From: Acrasis kona
Lineage: Eukaryota > Heterolobosea > Eutetramitea > Acrasida > Acrasidae
Length of the DNA: 52,549 nt
Reading direction: 5' to 3'
NCBI GenBank assembly: GCA_026419775.2
Contig: JAOPGA020001438.1
Span: forward strand, 1 to 52,549
The position numbers and the translations under genes were made by a program. Of this stretch, positions 31,515-42,538 are shown piece by piece (within the stretch, counting starts at the first letter, position 1; each line of letters opens with the position of its first letter). The notes under the pieces were generated by a model. The model had not been told where the DNA came from and did not search any database. It was given only the letters and a program-made list of their open reading frames with translations.

Positions 31515-32516
31515 ATGGACAAGTTTAAGAGTGCCATGAACCGCACGGCGCAGACCATCAATGAGAAACTCGGAAAGTCAGAAACAACCGTTGATGAGAA
31601 CTACGATAACTTGTTCAGAATTTTTACGTCTTCGGAGTCCGTCGCCAGCAATTTCTCCAAACATTCTTCCAATCTCATCGACAACTTCAATACTATGACC
31701 TCCTTACTCTGCTTTGTCGCTGAGGACTTGACCGAGTTATACAAAAATGACGAAGACCCACGCAAGAGAAATCTGGCCGAAGAAATCACGACAATATCCA
31801 ACGAGATTGAAGAACTTGGCGTAAAAAGGTTCCAAACACAACTTCTCACTCACGTCGTAAATCCCACCAATGAGTACCTCGAAAAGTTCAAGGAAGTCAA
31901 GAAGCTATGCAGCAAACGCAACGACACACTCAAAGAGTACGACTACTTTAGAAACAGGGTCATGAAGCTCAGCGAGACACCTGGCGGAAACAAGGACCCA
32001 TTAAAGTTACCCAAAGAAAAGGAAAAGTTGAACACTGCCAAGGGTGATTACGAATTGACCCAACAGGTTGCCATGGAGAGGATGCAAGAATTGGTCGACA
32101 TGAAGACCATAGTATTCAACGACGTCACGGAACAAACCATTGGAAATCTCATTCAATACAGCGATCAAGTCAAAGCATCGTTGGACAAGATGAGCAAGTT
32201 TGCAGCAAAACCCCTCGAAGGCAACGTCCCATCCGTAGTCTCCCCCAAATCAACAACATCACCCATATCACCACCATCAGCCAGTGCAAGAAAACCACCC
32301 GCCACCTCCAATCCACTCCCACCAAGCTTCAACTGCGAGTGGTACTATTTGGACGAGAACGTGAACCAATTAGGTCCAGTCACGTTCCCTCAACTCAAAC
32401 AAAAGTACAAACAAGGATCTCTCAATCCAAAAACACACGTATTCGGAGCAGACATGGCTGATTGGGCCACCATCGACTCGGTCCCACAACTCGTCTCTCA
32501 CCTATCGTCATCATAA
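31515..32516 (+). CDS. BAR-domain protein with C-terminal GYF domain
   Basis: The protein has 333 residues, no intron; the start ATG 31515 sits in the context CCATGG. Residues 1-235 are helical and charged like a BAR or amphiphysin domain (YDNLFRIFTSSESVASNF; later ELTQQVAMERMQELVD and IGNLIQYSDQVKASLDKM), which dimerises and senses membrane curvature. Residues about 240-272 are a Pro/Ser linker. Residues about 275-333 are a GYF_2-type domain (WYYLDENVNQLGPVTFPQLKQKYKQG...WATIDSVPQL), which binds proline-rich ligands. This suggests an endocytic or membrane-trafficking adaptor. The BAR call rests on helical pattern and is less sure than the GYF call. The convergent malate dehydrogenase stops 42 bp downstream. 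Confidence 0.75.
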   Translation: MDKFKSAMNRTAQTINEKLGKSETTVDENYDNLFRIFTSSESVASNFSKHSSNLIDNFNTMTSLLCFVAEDLTELYKNDEDPRKRNLAEEITTISNEIEELGVKRFQTQLLTHVVNPTNEYLEKFKEVKKLCSKRNDTLKEYDYFRNRVMKLSETPGGNKDPLKLPKEKEKLNTAKGDYELTQQVAMERMQELVDMKTIVFNDVTEQTIGNLIQYSDQVKASLDKMSKFAAKPLEGNVPSVVSPKSTTSPISPPSASARKPPATSNPLPPSFNCEWYYLDENVNQLGPVTFPQLKQKYKQGSLNPKTHVFGADMADWATIDSVPQLVSHLSSS

Positions 32517-32558
32517 AAAAACAACACATTAAAAGTCAACCCATTTTTTATTTAATCT

Positions 32559-34068
32559 TCACAATAGTCCAAACCACTTCTTGTTATAAACCTTATCCAC
32601 GTCAACCTCGACGCCTCTCAAAGTCTGATTGGGCAACAAATCCTTGACCATCGATTTCTCCTGTAACAACTCGTCTATGCTCTTGTTGATTCTCGATGCA
32701 GATTCCTTGCTCATGGGTATGTCCCTGATCACTCCGAATTTTCCATCTCCAAAGCATTGAACAGGAACGCTGGTCCAAACGCCTCTGGTGATTCCGTACC
32801 AACCCTCGCTGCACACTCCCATGCTGACCCACTTGTTGGAGCCCAACACCCAATCGCGCATGTGCCTCAACGCTGCATCGGCCGCACTCGCCGCGCTGCT
32901 CTTGCCTCTCGCATTAATAATCTCCGCGCCACGTTGTTGCACTCTGGGAATGAATTTATTGTAGATCCAATCTTCGTCCTTGATGAGGTCCCATGCCCAT
33001 TTGCCCCTGATGGTGGCGTGACTTAGATCGGGATATTGTGTGCTGGAGTGATTGCCCCAGATCGCAAAGCGATCAATGTCCTCCACTTGACAATTCACCT
33101 TCTTCGAGATTTGTGCCAGCGCTCTGTCGTGATCGAGACGAGTCATGGCGGTGAAGCTCGTCCTTGGCGTGTTGGGTGCATTGTAGGATGCGATCATGGC
33201 GTTGGTGTTGGCTGGATTGCCCACCACGACGCTCAACACGCTTGATTTGGCGACTCTGTCGATGCTCTATGATGATGAGATGGATGGGTGATTAAAATGT
33301 GAACCTACTCTTCCTTGTTCCTTGAAGATGGCTGCATTTTCCTTCAACATGTCGCCTCTTTCTTGTCCCTTGCTTCTTGGTTTGGCACCGACTAGGAATG
33401 TATAGTCGGCATCCTTGAAGGCTTCGTCGGCATCGTCGGTGACCACAATGTTCTTTAGTAATGGGAAAGCACCGTCTTGTAGTTCCATGACGACTCCTTG
33501 GAGGGCTTGCATGGCTTCTGTTCTCTCTAAAAGTCTCAAGTTGATGGGTTGGTTTTTTCCTAACATTTCACCGCTACGATGGATGGGTGAGAAATTAATG
33601 ATGGAGAAATGTCGCACCTTGCTAATCTGAACAATAGAGAATATGCAATGGCACCTGCTGCACCGGTCACTGTGATTGTGGCTGGTTGTAATTCTACGCT
33701 GTTTACAATTAGGAAGTCAGGACCCTGAATAATGTGAGGTTTTTGGACATTGTGATTTTTACTTGGATTGCTGCTTCGCTTAAATATCTTGAAAGTACTC
33801 TGGGGTCTTTTATGTTAATTCCTTTAAAATCTTCTGGGGTCTCCTTTCCTAAAAGCATGCGTTGAATGGCATTTTTGGGACGGAAAGAACTGTCAAGTTG
33901 GGCTCCAATCTCTTGTAGAGTGAGTTTCTTTCCAGCTGTGCTGCTTGCAATTTGTGCAACTCTTTTAATTGCCGACATGATGGACCTTTTTAATGAAACA
34001 AATTGTGGCCAACTTTCGATTCGTTGAACTAGTTGACCTTTTACAACCTTGGTTGCGGATGTTATCAT
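32559..34068 (-). CDS. Malate dehydrogenase with long N-terminal extension
   Basis: Four exons (34068-33763, 33724-33618, 33573-33309, 33266-32559) with 38-44 nt introns give 461 residues. The catalytic region is of the cytosolic/chloroplast MDH type: [23 protein letters not shown] (NAD loop), [26 protein letters not shown], the substrate loop ([15 protein letters not shown]), [12 protein letters not shown], and the catalytic His in [12 protein letters not shown]. It interconverts malate and oxaloacetate. Ordinary MDHs of this type have about 330 residues. Here about 115 residues precede the Rossmann core. The first 30 are basic and could target mitochondria, but the rest ([28 protein letters not shown]) looks folded and is unfamiliar. 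Exon joins were chosen to keep the MDH alignment. Confidence 0.92.
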
Positions 34069-34337
34069 TCAAGACCAGTTGTCAATCAATGTGAATGTTT
34101 GGAAAAATTGACATTGTTGTACGTTGCATTTGCATGGACTGGATTATTCGATCTAGTTGAACTGCGAAGGTGACTAAAAAATTAAAATATGTTCGTTTCT
34201 AGTGATATAGATTCTATGAGGCATTGTTGAATTATATCCACCAACATCTTGTGTAAGAAAAAACTTGAATTGTAAACTACTCAAAGTTGTTTAGTTTTCT
34301 GTTATGGTCAACAATAGAAAAACGCGCCATCCAAGAA

Positions 34338-35245
34338 ATGGCTAACAACGTTGGTGATCTGAAAAATATCGTATCGCAAACTCTTCAAAGATCTGGAGTA
34401 TTAGGAAAGTTTAAGGTATGCTTTCATTTTCATGTATCTAAATAAACTAGGCCCAACTAAGAGCGAGTGTTTTTGATGCTCTGCAAAAGGGCGATGGTAA
34501 TGACTTGTATTTAAGAAATAACAAAATCGATTCTATTCAGCAAACAGACAAGCACGTTTTACTAGCTGAATTGATAAGGGAATACTTGTTATATTATGAC
34601 CTAGATTACACATCGAGTGTGTTTACTCCAGAAGCTAAGCTGAATGAGGATCCACTTTCCCGCGTGGAGGTTGTTTCAATGTTAAAAAAGCAAGGCGGTT
34701 CCGTCGAAAACTCGCTCAGCGATGATAAGGAACCGTTGTTGCTACATGTATTAGAATCATTCTTATCTGGAACAAAAGCATCAAGTACAGCTTCGCTCAA
34801 GACTGAAAAGAAACACAAACTCAACTCTGACGATTACGATTTGGACGACGAAGACGATCGGAAAAATATCTCAAAGGAAGATTCTGACGACGAAGATGTA
34901 ACAAAGACGATGAGAAGAATAACAAAAACAGAGCTTTCGGCAGCGCCGTCAATCACCGGAAAACTAGGAACGCTGGGAAGAAAAGATCCATTAAGTAGCG
35001 TCGACAGCACCACCTCCAATCCTTTATTATCATCGATTGACAAAGATACCCGGAATCGTCTCGACAGCGTAAGCGTAACATCTTCGAGTGATTTCGAAAA
35101 GAGAATGAGGAGCGTGGAAGATGACTTTGAGGACGATTTCGAAACAACCTCACAAATATCCAATTCGTTCAGCGACAGAACCGCTCAATCCACAGAACAT
35201 TTAGATTTCCAGGTCGGAGTAGATGACGACGATGATGACTTTTAA
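34338..35245 (+). CDS. FOP/TONNEAU1-type centrosomal protein
   Basis: Exon 1 (34338-34415) and exon 2 (34451-35245) join over a 35-nt intron and encode 290 residues. Residues about 10-100 match the FOP N-terminal dimerisation domain containing a LisH helix pair (LLAELIREYLLYYDLDYTSSVFTPEA, the typical hydrophobic and aromatic pattern). FOP (CEP43) in animals and TONNEAU1 in plants bind centrosomal, ciliary or cortical microtubule complexes. The remaining two thirds are Ser/Asp/Glu-rich and disordered, with many possible phosphorylation sites. The C-terminus is a run of Asp. Its presence fits a cell with centrioles, basal bodies or a related organising centre. Translation from the ORF start at 34505 would lose the first helix, so the upstream exon is preferred. 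Confidence 0.85.
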
Positions 35246-35295
35246 TTAAAATCTTTATTTTTTAAAATAATGAAAATACACAATATACAAAAAAT

Positions 35296-37221
35296 CTATT
35301 TGTTGGGAAACTGAAAGTTATCAATGATTCCCGCGGAAGACAACTTCCTGTCCCATTGCTTCACGCTGAGTTTAGCATTCTGTACGAACCTCACACAATC
35401 GTTCTTCTTCTTTAAACTTACCGCGGGACTCAGCGGAGGTTTCAAATTATTGTAAGCTAATCCCATCGGCCTTCCGTCAACCAAGAAATATAATTTTCCG
35501 GCCTCAACGTTGGTCAAGTCCACAACGACACCGACAACGTTAAAAGAGTCACTTTGTTTGTGCATGTAAGTGGACTTAATGTTATTGTGTCTTAAGCGTC
35601 CGTTCTTGCAGTATAAACCCCATGAGGATATTGAATTGTCTCCATTACCCAACTTTGCTAAATTGTTCATTCGGCTCTTGTCTAAAACTCCAATCATAAT
35701 GTCATTGTTGTAACTTCTCATGATCTCAATCTCAAAGTAATACAATTTGGGTTCCGCCATGACATAGTCACATGTGACGGTTCCCCAATATTCAAAGTAA
35801 TTCCTATTCTTGCATAAAATTATTCCATCTGCACACGAGAAGCCTTCGGGTATCGGCTGGAATTTGGCGTTCACGCTGATTGAACTTCCCTTGATGATGA
35901 CTGTCTCTGAGGGATCCGAAGTCATTCCTTCTCCAACATCATTAATTGCTTGTACGATGAATTTGTGTTGTCCGACTTGAAGATCATCCAACATGAGTCC
36001 GCACTTGGGTCCATCATAAATGACCGTTCCATCTTTCTTGTCAACCGATTGTCTCCTTACAACGTATCTATTGATGGAGGATCCATTGTCTCTGGCCGGA
36101 ACCCACGTCAGCATTACTTTATTGTCTTTATCAACAACGGCTGTTATTTTTTCTACCCTACATGGTACATCTCCCATGACGATGGATCCAAAATTTTCAA
36201 TGAGCTTGGTGATTTTGGCATCATCAAATTGTCTTCTTACCGGCGTTTCGCTCAAGGGCGTAGAGGAAACTTCACCAAGGTTGCGCAAAAATGCTGTCGT
36301 GCGTTGCTTCAGGACGGCAATCTTGATGGTGCTCGCTAGTTCGGCCGATGTTTGACTGTCGCAAATATTTGCCAAGTGCTCGATCCTATTGGTAATTTCA
36401 TCTATACTTTTTTTTTGAGAATAAAAGTTTTTACATTTTTTCTCCTTGATCCTCTCCGCTTTTCTTGTCAGCTGGTTTTTTCTTTCGTCCAATGCTTTGT
36501 ATAATTTATCAAAATTTTGTTGAATGTCAGTGATTGTGACTTCATGAGCCTCCTCGACTCTCATGACGCCCTCCCTAAGCTCTTTTTTCGTCTCCTTGAT
36601 TCTTTCTGCTCTACGACGCAGCTCGTCAGCGTCCTTCTTTAGCTCTGTACAACAGTTTTGAGAGTATGTTTTGAGTGAGAGGACGCTGTGCGTCGAATGT
36701 GTCTTTTCGACGGAGGCACAAATGACGCAAAGGGGCAGATTACAGGTCAAACAGAACACTTGAAATGGCTCTTGATGGTCGATGCATGTTTGATTTGTTT
36801 CAGGACGTGCTTGTATTGGTAATTTGGTGTGGCGACCCTCGAAGAAGTCATGAAACGTGTCAAAGCATTTACTACACATTTGTTTTCCACACTCCTTGCA
36901 ATAGTGCGATGCATCCGAATCGCACTTTTTGCTTACACATTTCAAGAGGCTGTTGAACCTAAGATTACTGACTTCTTTTTTTGCTGTTACGTCAACGGGT
37001 AGCTCAGAGATTTCTTTGGAAGTATCAAGTTTTGTATTTGAAGCACATACAGGGCACTTTATAGTTGCCTTCGTTGTGTCGGCTATAACATTTGAGTACC
37101 TTTGTACCGCTGTCACCTCTCCAACACAGTTTCTACACATACAATGGCCACATATAAGCCGTGTGGGTTCTTCAAGTAGACAGTAGCAATGAGGGCAAGT
37201 GGTACAGCCCTCGCCAGACAT
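35296..37221 (-). CDS. TRIM-like RING/B-box/coiled-coil/FN3/SPRY protein
   Basis: 641 residues, intronless, starting at ATG 37221. Order of parts: RING at about 6-60 (CTTCPHC...CGHCMCRNC...CPVC, with an insertion before the last pair); B-box-like zinc module at about 94-132; canonical B-box 2 at about 145-183 (CIDHQEPFQVFCLTCNLPLCVICA...H); coiled coil at about 185-300; fibronectin III at about 350-445 (VMLTWVPARDNGSSINRYVVRR); and SPRY at about 450-635 (YFEIEIM...IGVLDKSR...WGLYCKNGRLRHN...VVGVVVDL...LYFLVDGRPMGLAY). This is the arrangement of animal class-I TRIM proteins (MID1, TRIM9), which are E3 ligases linked to microtubules. A RING-dependent ubiquitin ligase is likely. It is convergent with the FOP gene, with stops 50 bp apart. 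Confidence 0.9.
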   Translation of the reverse strand: MSGEGCTTCPHCYCLLEEPTRLICGHCMCRNCVGEVTAVQRYSNVIADTTKATIKCPVCASNTKLDTSKEISELPVDVTAKKEVSNLRFNSLLKCVSKKCDSDASHYCKECGKQMCSKCFDTFHDFFEGRHTKLPIQARPETNQTCIDHQEPFQVFCLTCNLPLCVICASVEKTHSTHSVLSLKTYSQNCCTELKKDADELRRRAERIKETKKELREGVMRVEEAHEVTITDIQQNFDKLYKALDERKNQLTRKAERIKEKKCKNFYSQKKSIDEITNRIEHLANICDSQTSAELASTIKIAVLKQRTTAFLRNLGEVSSTPLSETPVRRQFDDAKITKLIENFGSIVMGDVPCRVEKITAVVDKDNKVMLTWVPARDNGSSINRYVVRRQSVDKKDGTVIYDGPKCGLMLDDLQVGQHKFIVQAINDVGEGMTSDPSETVIIKGSSISVNAKFQPIPEGFSCADGIILCKNRNYFEYWGTVTCDYVMAEPKLYYFEIEIMRSYNNDIMIGVLDKSRMNNLAKLGNGDNSISSWGLYCKNGRLRHNNIKSTYMHKQSDSFNVVGVVVDLTNVEAGKLYFLVDGRPMGLAYNNLKPPLSPAVSLKKKNDCVRFVQNAKLSVKQWDRKLSSAGIIDNFQFPNK

Positions 37222-38147
37222 GTTCTTGTCCTTTTACAGATTCTGTCCTAGTCAACTGCTTAGATGGTCAAAAGTTTCTACATACAGCGCATTAAAAATC
37301 CGCAGGAGGAGGAACAGTGTTGAATTGAACATATTTGACCACACAAAAACTGTCAATAAGTCCGATTGTCCGTGGGTAAGTTCAAACGAAAAAACTTGAA
37401 ATATGCGGCTTTCCGAAGCTCGGATAGAAGTTGAGCCAACATCCAACTGTGCACGATGAAGGAAGAGAACATACATTTCCGATTTATAAAGACAGTGAAA
37501 AAGTACAAATACAACTTTTAGTGATGCACAGAATGAACAACATATCAAAGTTGTTTGTAGATTGCATGGAAAATATAATCTTCAAATTCAACCAACGAAT
37601 TTACAACAAACAGACAATATACCTGAGAGTTCTGATGCTAACGAACCTATATTTGATGAAAGCCTCACATGGACTGTACAAGTGAAACAAATTGTATCTT
37701 TATTAGAACAATATATATCCTGTCCTTTATGTTCGCATACAGCAATGAAATCAACTCAAGTTAAAACAATTCATGTCACCGGAGTTATTTACAGTGCACA
37801 AAGTGCTCTCGCGGTAAATTACAATTTAAAGGATCTGAGACACATGATAGAGGGGAGAAACTCAAGAGTTGCAGGCTAACTACCAGGAGGCTTATATTGC
37901 TAGCTTACCCTCAATATAAAAAATTTTGTATTATGAAAAACCAGGCTCTAAATAAAATATTGTTTGGCCAAAAGTAACAAAAGAGTGTTGCAAAGCTTTG
38001 AAAGATACTCGTATACATGTTGTTGAATGCGTATTGAATTATTTCATTGATCTAATGCAGGAAGCTTCCACAGATGGTGTTTTGGATTTTACTTCCACAT
38101 TAAATTTTGTTTTTTGAAATCTTTGTAATGATACAGTCAAAGAAATT
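37222..38147. pseudogene. Decayed coding relic of unknown (perhaps mobile) origin
   Basis: From about 37,390 to 38,110 the plus strand shows protein-like text in more than one frame, including a CPLC zinc-knuckle-like pair and several conserved-looking aromatic and leucine-rich stretches. No single frame covers it and it carries several breaks, so I read it as a fossil. I do not recognise the family. It may be an old mobile element or a dead host gene. The first 150 bp must also contain the promoter of the TRIM-like gene, and the last part the promoter of 5-oxoprolinase. Confidence 0.4.
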
Positions 38148-41100
38148 ATGTCGAACAGCAAGTTCAGATTTTCGATTGATAGAGGTGGAACGTTCACAGA
38201 TATCTATGCTGAGGTCCCCATAACAAAGCACAACAATAATCGACCCAACTTTGTTATGAAGCTGCTATCCGTCGACCCACAAAATTACGACGATGCACCA
38301 AGGGAGGGCATTCGTAGGATCATTAGCAAAGTACTGAATATAAATATACCTACAGCCAAAGACATTGATACGTCCGTTATTGAGTATATTAGGATGGGAA
38401 CGACAGTAGCAACCAATGCTTTGCTGGAAAGAAATGGAGCTGATTGCGCTTTGATTACGACGAATGGCTTTCGTGATCTTCTACAAATTGGAAATCAAAG
38501 CAGACCAAAAATATTTGATTTGGTCATACAAAAACCAAGTCTTCTTTATAAACAAGTTATAGAGGTGGATGAAAGAGTAAGATTGTGCCCAGCTGGTTCA
38601 AAGGTCGAAGGGGCAGTTGCGGGGGCCTCAGGGGATCTCGTCAAAGTATTAAAGGAACCCAATTATGAAGATCTCGCCGTCCAGTTGAAAAAGCTGCTCA
38701 ATGAAGGAATTCAATCTGTTGCTGTTGTTTTAATTCATGCATTCACTTTTACGGAACATGAAGTAAAAATTGGTCAGTTGTGTAAAGAACTCGGTTTTAA
38801 AAATGTGTCCTTGTCTCATCAAATCATGCCAGTAAGCTTCTTATTGCAAACCTGCGTTAACAATCAAAGATGATTAGAGCCGTACCCAGAGGTTTCACAA
38901 CATGCGTCGATGCTTACTTGACGCCCATCATCCGTCAGTACGTCGATAACTTTTGTGCTGGATTCAAGAACAACTTGCAAGGAGTCAACGTCACATTCAT
39001 GCAATCAGACGGAGGCTTAACTCCTGCCAACGAATTCATGGGCTGCCGCGCCGTTCTATCCGGGCCAGCTGGAGGTGTGGTGGGCTACGCTACGACAGCT
39101 TACGATCAGCAAGAAGAATACACCGACTCCAAAGACAAGTTACCAGTCATTGGCTTCGACATGGGAGGCACCAGCACAGACGTTTCGCGTTATGCAGGAA
39201 TGTACGATCACGTCTACGAAACAGAATTAGCAGGAATACAAATACAGGCGCCCCAATTAGACATTCAAACCGTCGCTGCCGGCGGTGGTTCTCGTTTAAT
39301 CTTCAACGATGCAACCGGAGCGTTCCAAGTAGGTCCAGAGTCAGTTGGAGCCCATCCAGGTCCCGTCTGTTACAGAAAAGGAGGAAAGTTGGCAATTACC
39401 GACGCTAATCTCTTCCTAGGACGACTACTTCCCGAATACTTCCCGAACATTTTCGGACCCAACGAAAACGAACCGTTGGACGTCGAAGCAGTCAACGTCG
39501 CTTTTGAGGAATTAACCGCTCACATTAACAAGTACCTTTCGGATCACGGATCCAATACGTTAATGACGCCCGAACAAGTAGCAGAAGGATTCATCCAAGT
39601 GGCAAACGAAACAATGAGCAGGCCCATTCGAAGCTCGACCGTAAGCAAAGGATACGATACCAGAGATCACATTCTATCGTGTTTCGGAGGAGCAGGCGCA
39701 CAACATGCATGTCAGATCGCTAATCAACTGGGAATGAGCAGGGTCGTGATTCATCGTCAGGGTGGAATTTTATCGGCTTATGGATTAGGATTGGCGCACG
39801 TCGTCAAGGAAGTACAAGAACCATGCAACAAGACATTTTCACACGAAAACATTTCCTTCTTTCACGATCGATTAACACAATTGGAATCGTTGGCGACCAG
39901 TCAATTAACAAATCACCAAGATCAACGATTCGATCGCATCGAATCGTTCAGGTACCTGAACATGAGGTACCACGGAACTGATTTTAGCATCATGATCCAT
40001 TGCGAAGCCCATCAAGATTACAAAAACGAATTCGAAAAGCGTTACAAGAGAGAGTACGGATTCACCATTGCCAATCGTAACATTCTAGTGGACGACATTC
40101 GAGTGAGATGCGTGGGAAGGAACGATTCTCGTGCGACCAAGGAAATTCTTCCATCAACATCCGATCGACCCATCCAACCCATCGCACACTCGAACACATT
40201 CTTCTCCGAAACCGGTCGCACTTTGATTCCCGTTTATGATTTGCAACAATTGCCTGCGAATTACATTCTTCGAGGACCTTGCATCGTCATTTACAGCACC
40301 ACGACCATCGTGGTCAACCCCAATTCCGCCGCCAAAATCACGAGTGATGGAAATGTCACATTGACATTCGACCGATCCAATCAAAAAGCAATCGGAACCG
40401 ATTTGGACGGCATTCAACTCACAATCTTTTCTCATCGATTCATGAGCATTGCCGAACAAATGGGGCGCACTTTACAAAGAACTTCGATTTCGACCAACAT
40501 CAAGGAACGATTAGATTTCTCGTGTGCAATCTTCGGACCCGACGGAGCGCTCGTCGCCAACGCGCCTCATTTGCCCGTTCATTTGGGCAGCATGAGCGAA
40601 GCGGTCAAATTTCAAATTTCACATTTGAAATCGGATTGGAAATCTGGTCAAGTCATCATGTCCAATCATCCGTGTGCCGGCGGAACTCACCTTCCGGACA
40701 TTACCGTCATCACTCCAGTGTTCGTGAACGACAAACCAGTCTTTTACGTCGCCAGCAGAGGTCATCACGCCGACATTGGTGGTATATCTCCTGGGAGCAT
40801 GCCTCCCTTCAGTCGTCGATTGGACGAGGAGGGAATGGCAGTCATGAGCTTCAAATTGGTGCGCTCTGGCGAATTCCAACAGGATGGAATCGAACAATTG
40901 TTGAATCGATCGGGCGCAAGAAACATCAAGGACAACGTTGCCGATTTGAAAGCTCAAGTGGCTGCCAATCAAAAGGGCATTTACTTGTTGCAGGATTTAA
41001 TAAAGGAATATGGTCTCGATGTGGTCCATGCTTACATGATTCACGTACAGAATCATGCCGAGCTTGCGGTGCGTCAAATGTTAAAAACTGTTTTCGAAAA

Positions 41101-41953
41101 GAGAGCGGATGGCGATGGCAATTTTGTTGTTTTGCGCCAAGAGGATTATATGGACGATGGCAGCGTGATTCAGCTGAAGGTGAACGTGTACGGCGATCAT
41201 GCCGAATTTGATTTCGCTGGCACTGGTGCCATGGTGCTGGGCAACACGAACGCTCCCAAAAGCATCACGGTGAGCGCCATCTTGTATTGTTTGAGGTGCA
41301 TGGTCAAACAAGATATTCCGTTGAACGAAGGTTGTTTGAAACCCATTCGCATCAAGATTCCAAAGTATTCCTTGTTGGATATTGGCGAGGAATCGAACGT
41401 GGGAGTGGTCGGCGGGAACGTGTTGACTTCCATGCGCGTCACCGATGTTATTTTGAAGGCATTCGATGCATGTGCTGCTAGTCAAGGCTGCATGAACAAT
41501 TTTACTTTTGGTAACGAAAAGATGGGTTATTACGAGACCATCGCTGGCGGAGCGGGTGCTGGACCTACTTGGCAGGGTTGTGATTCTGTTCAAACGCACA
41601 TGACCAACACTCGCATTACTGACGTCGAGATTTTGGAGAAGAGGTATCCGGTGTTGTTGCGTCAATTTGCTGTGAGGCACGGTAGCGGCGGCGAGGGTAA
41701 GTTTAGAGGTGGCCATGGCGTCGTTCGTGAATTTGAATTTTTGGAGAATTTAGATGTTGGTATTTTATCGGAGAGGAGAGTGTTTTCTCCGTTTGGAATG
41801 AATGGTGGAGGAGATGGTGCAAAGGGAGAGAATCAATTAATATCTGGCGGTCTTGTTCATAATTTGGGAGGAAAGAATGCTTTCAAGGTGACTGCTGGTG
41901 ATAGGGTCGTCATCAAGTCGCCGGGAGGTGGTGCGTGGGGGTCGTCAGTATAA
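38148..41953 (+). CDS. 5-oxoprolinase (ATP-hydrolysing)
   Basis: Two exons (38148-38831, 38870-41953), joined across a 38-nt intron, give 1,255 residues, close to the 1,288 of mammalian OPLAH. The N-terminus has the hydantoinase A nucleotide-binding motif (FSIDRGGTFTDIYAEVP), then YIRMGTTVATNALLERNGA, LSGPAGGVVGYA and DMGGTSTDVSRY. The C-terminal half is the hydantoinase B domain (ADIGGISPGSMPP, NHPCAGGTHLPDITV, GGAGAGPTWQG, RHGSGGEGKFRGGHGVVREFEF). It opens 5-oxoproline to glutamate using ATP in the gamma-glutamyl (glutathione) cycle in the cytosol. The intron sits just after SHQIMP and removal keeps the frame. Codon usage shifts to more G/C in the second exon than in most neighbours. Confidence 0.96.
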
Positions 41954-42013
41954 TGTTTAATTGTTGAAATTGTGCACTTCTGTACAGAATAAATATATAA
42001 CTATTTATTTGAA

Positions 42014-42418
42014 TCATGTTGTGGATTTGTGGATTAAAATTAACGTTTCGGCGGCTTGTCTTGAGCAATAAACCATCCAAGCACAAAGTATTCCAGATAA
42101 AATGCATAGAATTTGTTCCGATGAATGTAATCTTCTGCTTTGCCAAGCGCGTCTAATGTGTAATGCTAAAATAATGGACGATAGTGGAGATACCAAAGTT
42201 ACTAATAAAAGTATTACGTGGGAATAGCGAAATTCATTGTCGATGATCATGAGAGCCATCGAAACATAGGGTACCCAAACGAGCAGTACATTTAAAATGA
42301 ATAGCAGTGTCAACAATTTAGTTCCTGGTAATTGGATATCTTCTGATTTCTCTCTTTTTTGGTGCTTTTCCTCCACAGCGTCATTTTGCTTGTCTTTACG
42401 TTTACGCAGAGTGCTCAT
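42014..42418 (-). CDS. Small membrane protein, about three spans
   Basis: Start taken at ATG 42418, giving 134 residues (the frame extends three codons to a GTG). A basic, charged N-terminus (STLRKRKDKQNDAVEEKHQKR) is followed by hydrophobic segments around residues 34-58, 66-90 and 105-122, and a short polar tail. No signal peptide. No family recognised; the topology would resemble small ER or endolysosomal membrane proteins. It diverges from the ABCD4-like gene with about 120 bp between the starts. Confidence 0.65.
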   Translation of the reverse strand: MSTLRKRKDKQNDAVEEKHQKREKSEDIQLPGTKLLTLLFILNVLLVWVPYVSMALMIIDNEFRYSHVILLLVTLVSPLSSIILALHIRRAWQSRRLHSSEQILCILSGILCAWMVYCSRQAAETLILIHKSTT

Positions 42419-42538
42419 GGATGTCACATAAATATATGAAGTGCTTTCAGTTGATTGAAATTCTTACAAAGCTCTATTTTATATTTCGGTCATTTTGTGT
42501 GGATCATAATTTTTCCCAGACAACCTGTTCAATTCACA

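Noticed and set aside
40522-41211. A 229-codon plus-strand ORF, Arg/Ser-rich
   Set aside because: Out-of-frame shadow inside the 5-oxoprolinase hydantoinase B domain.
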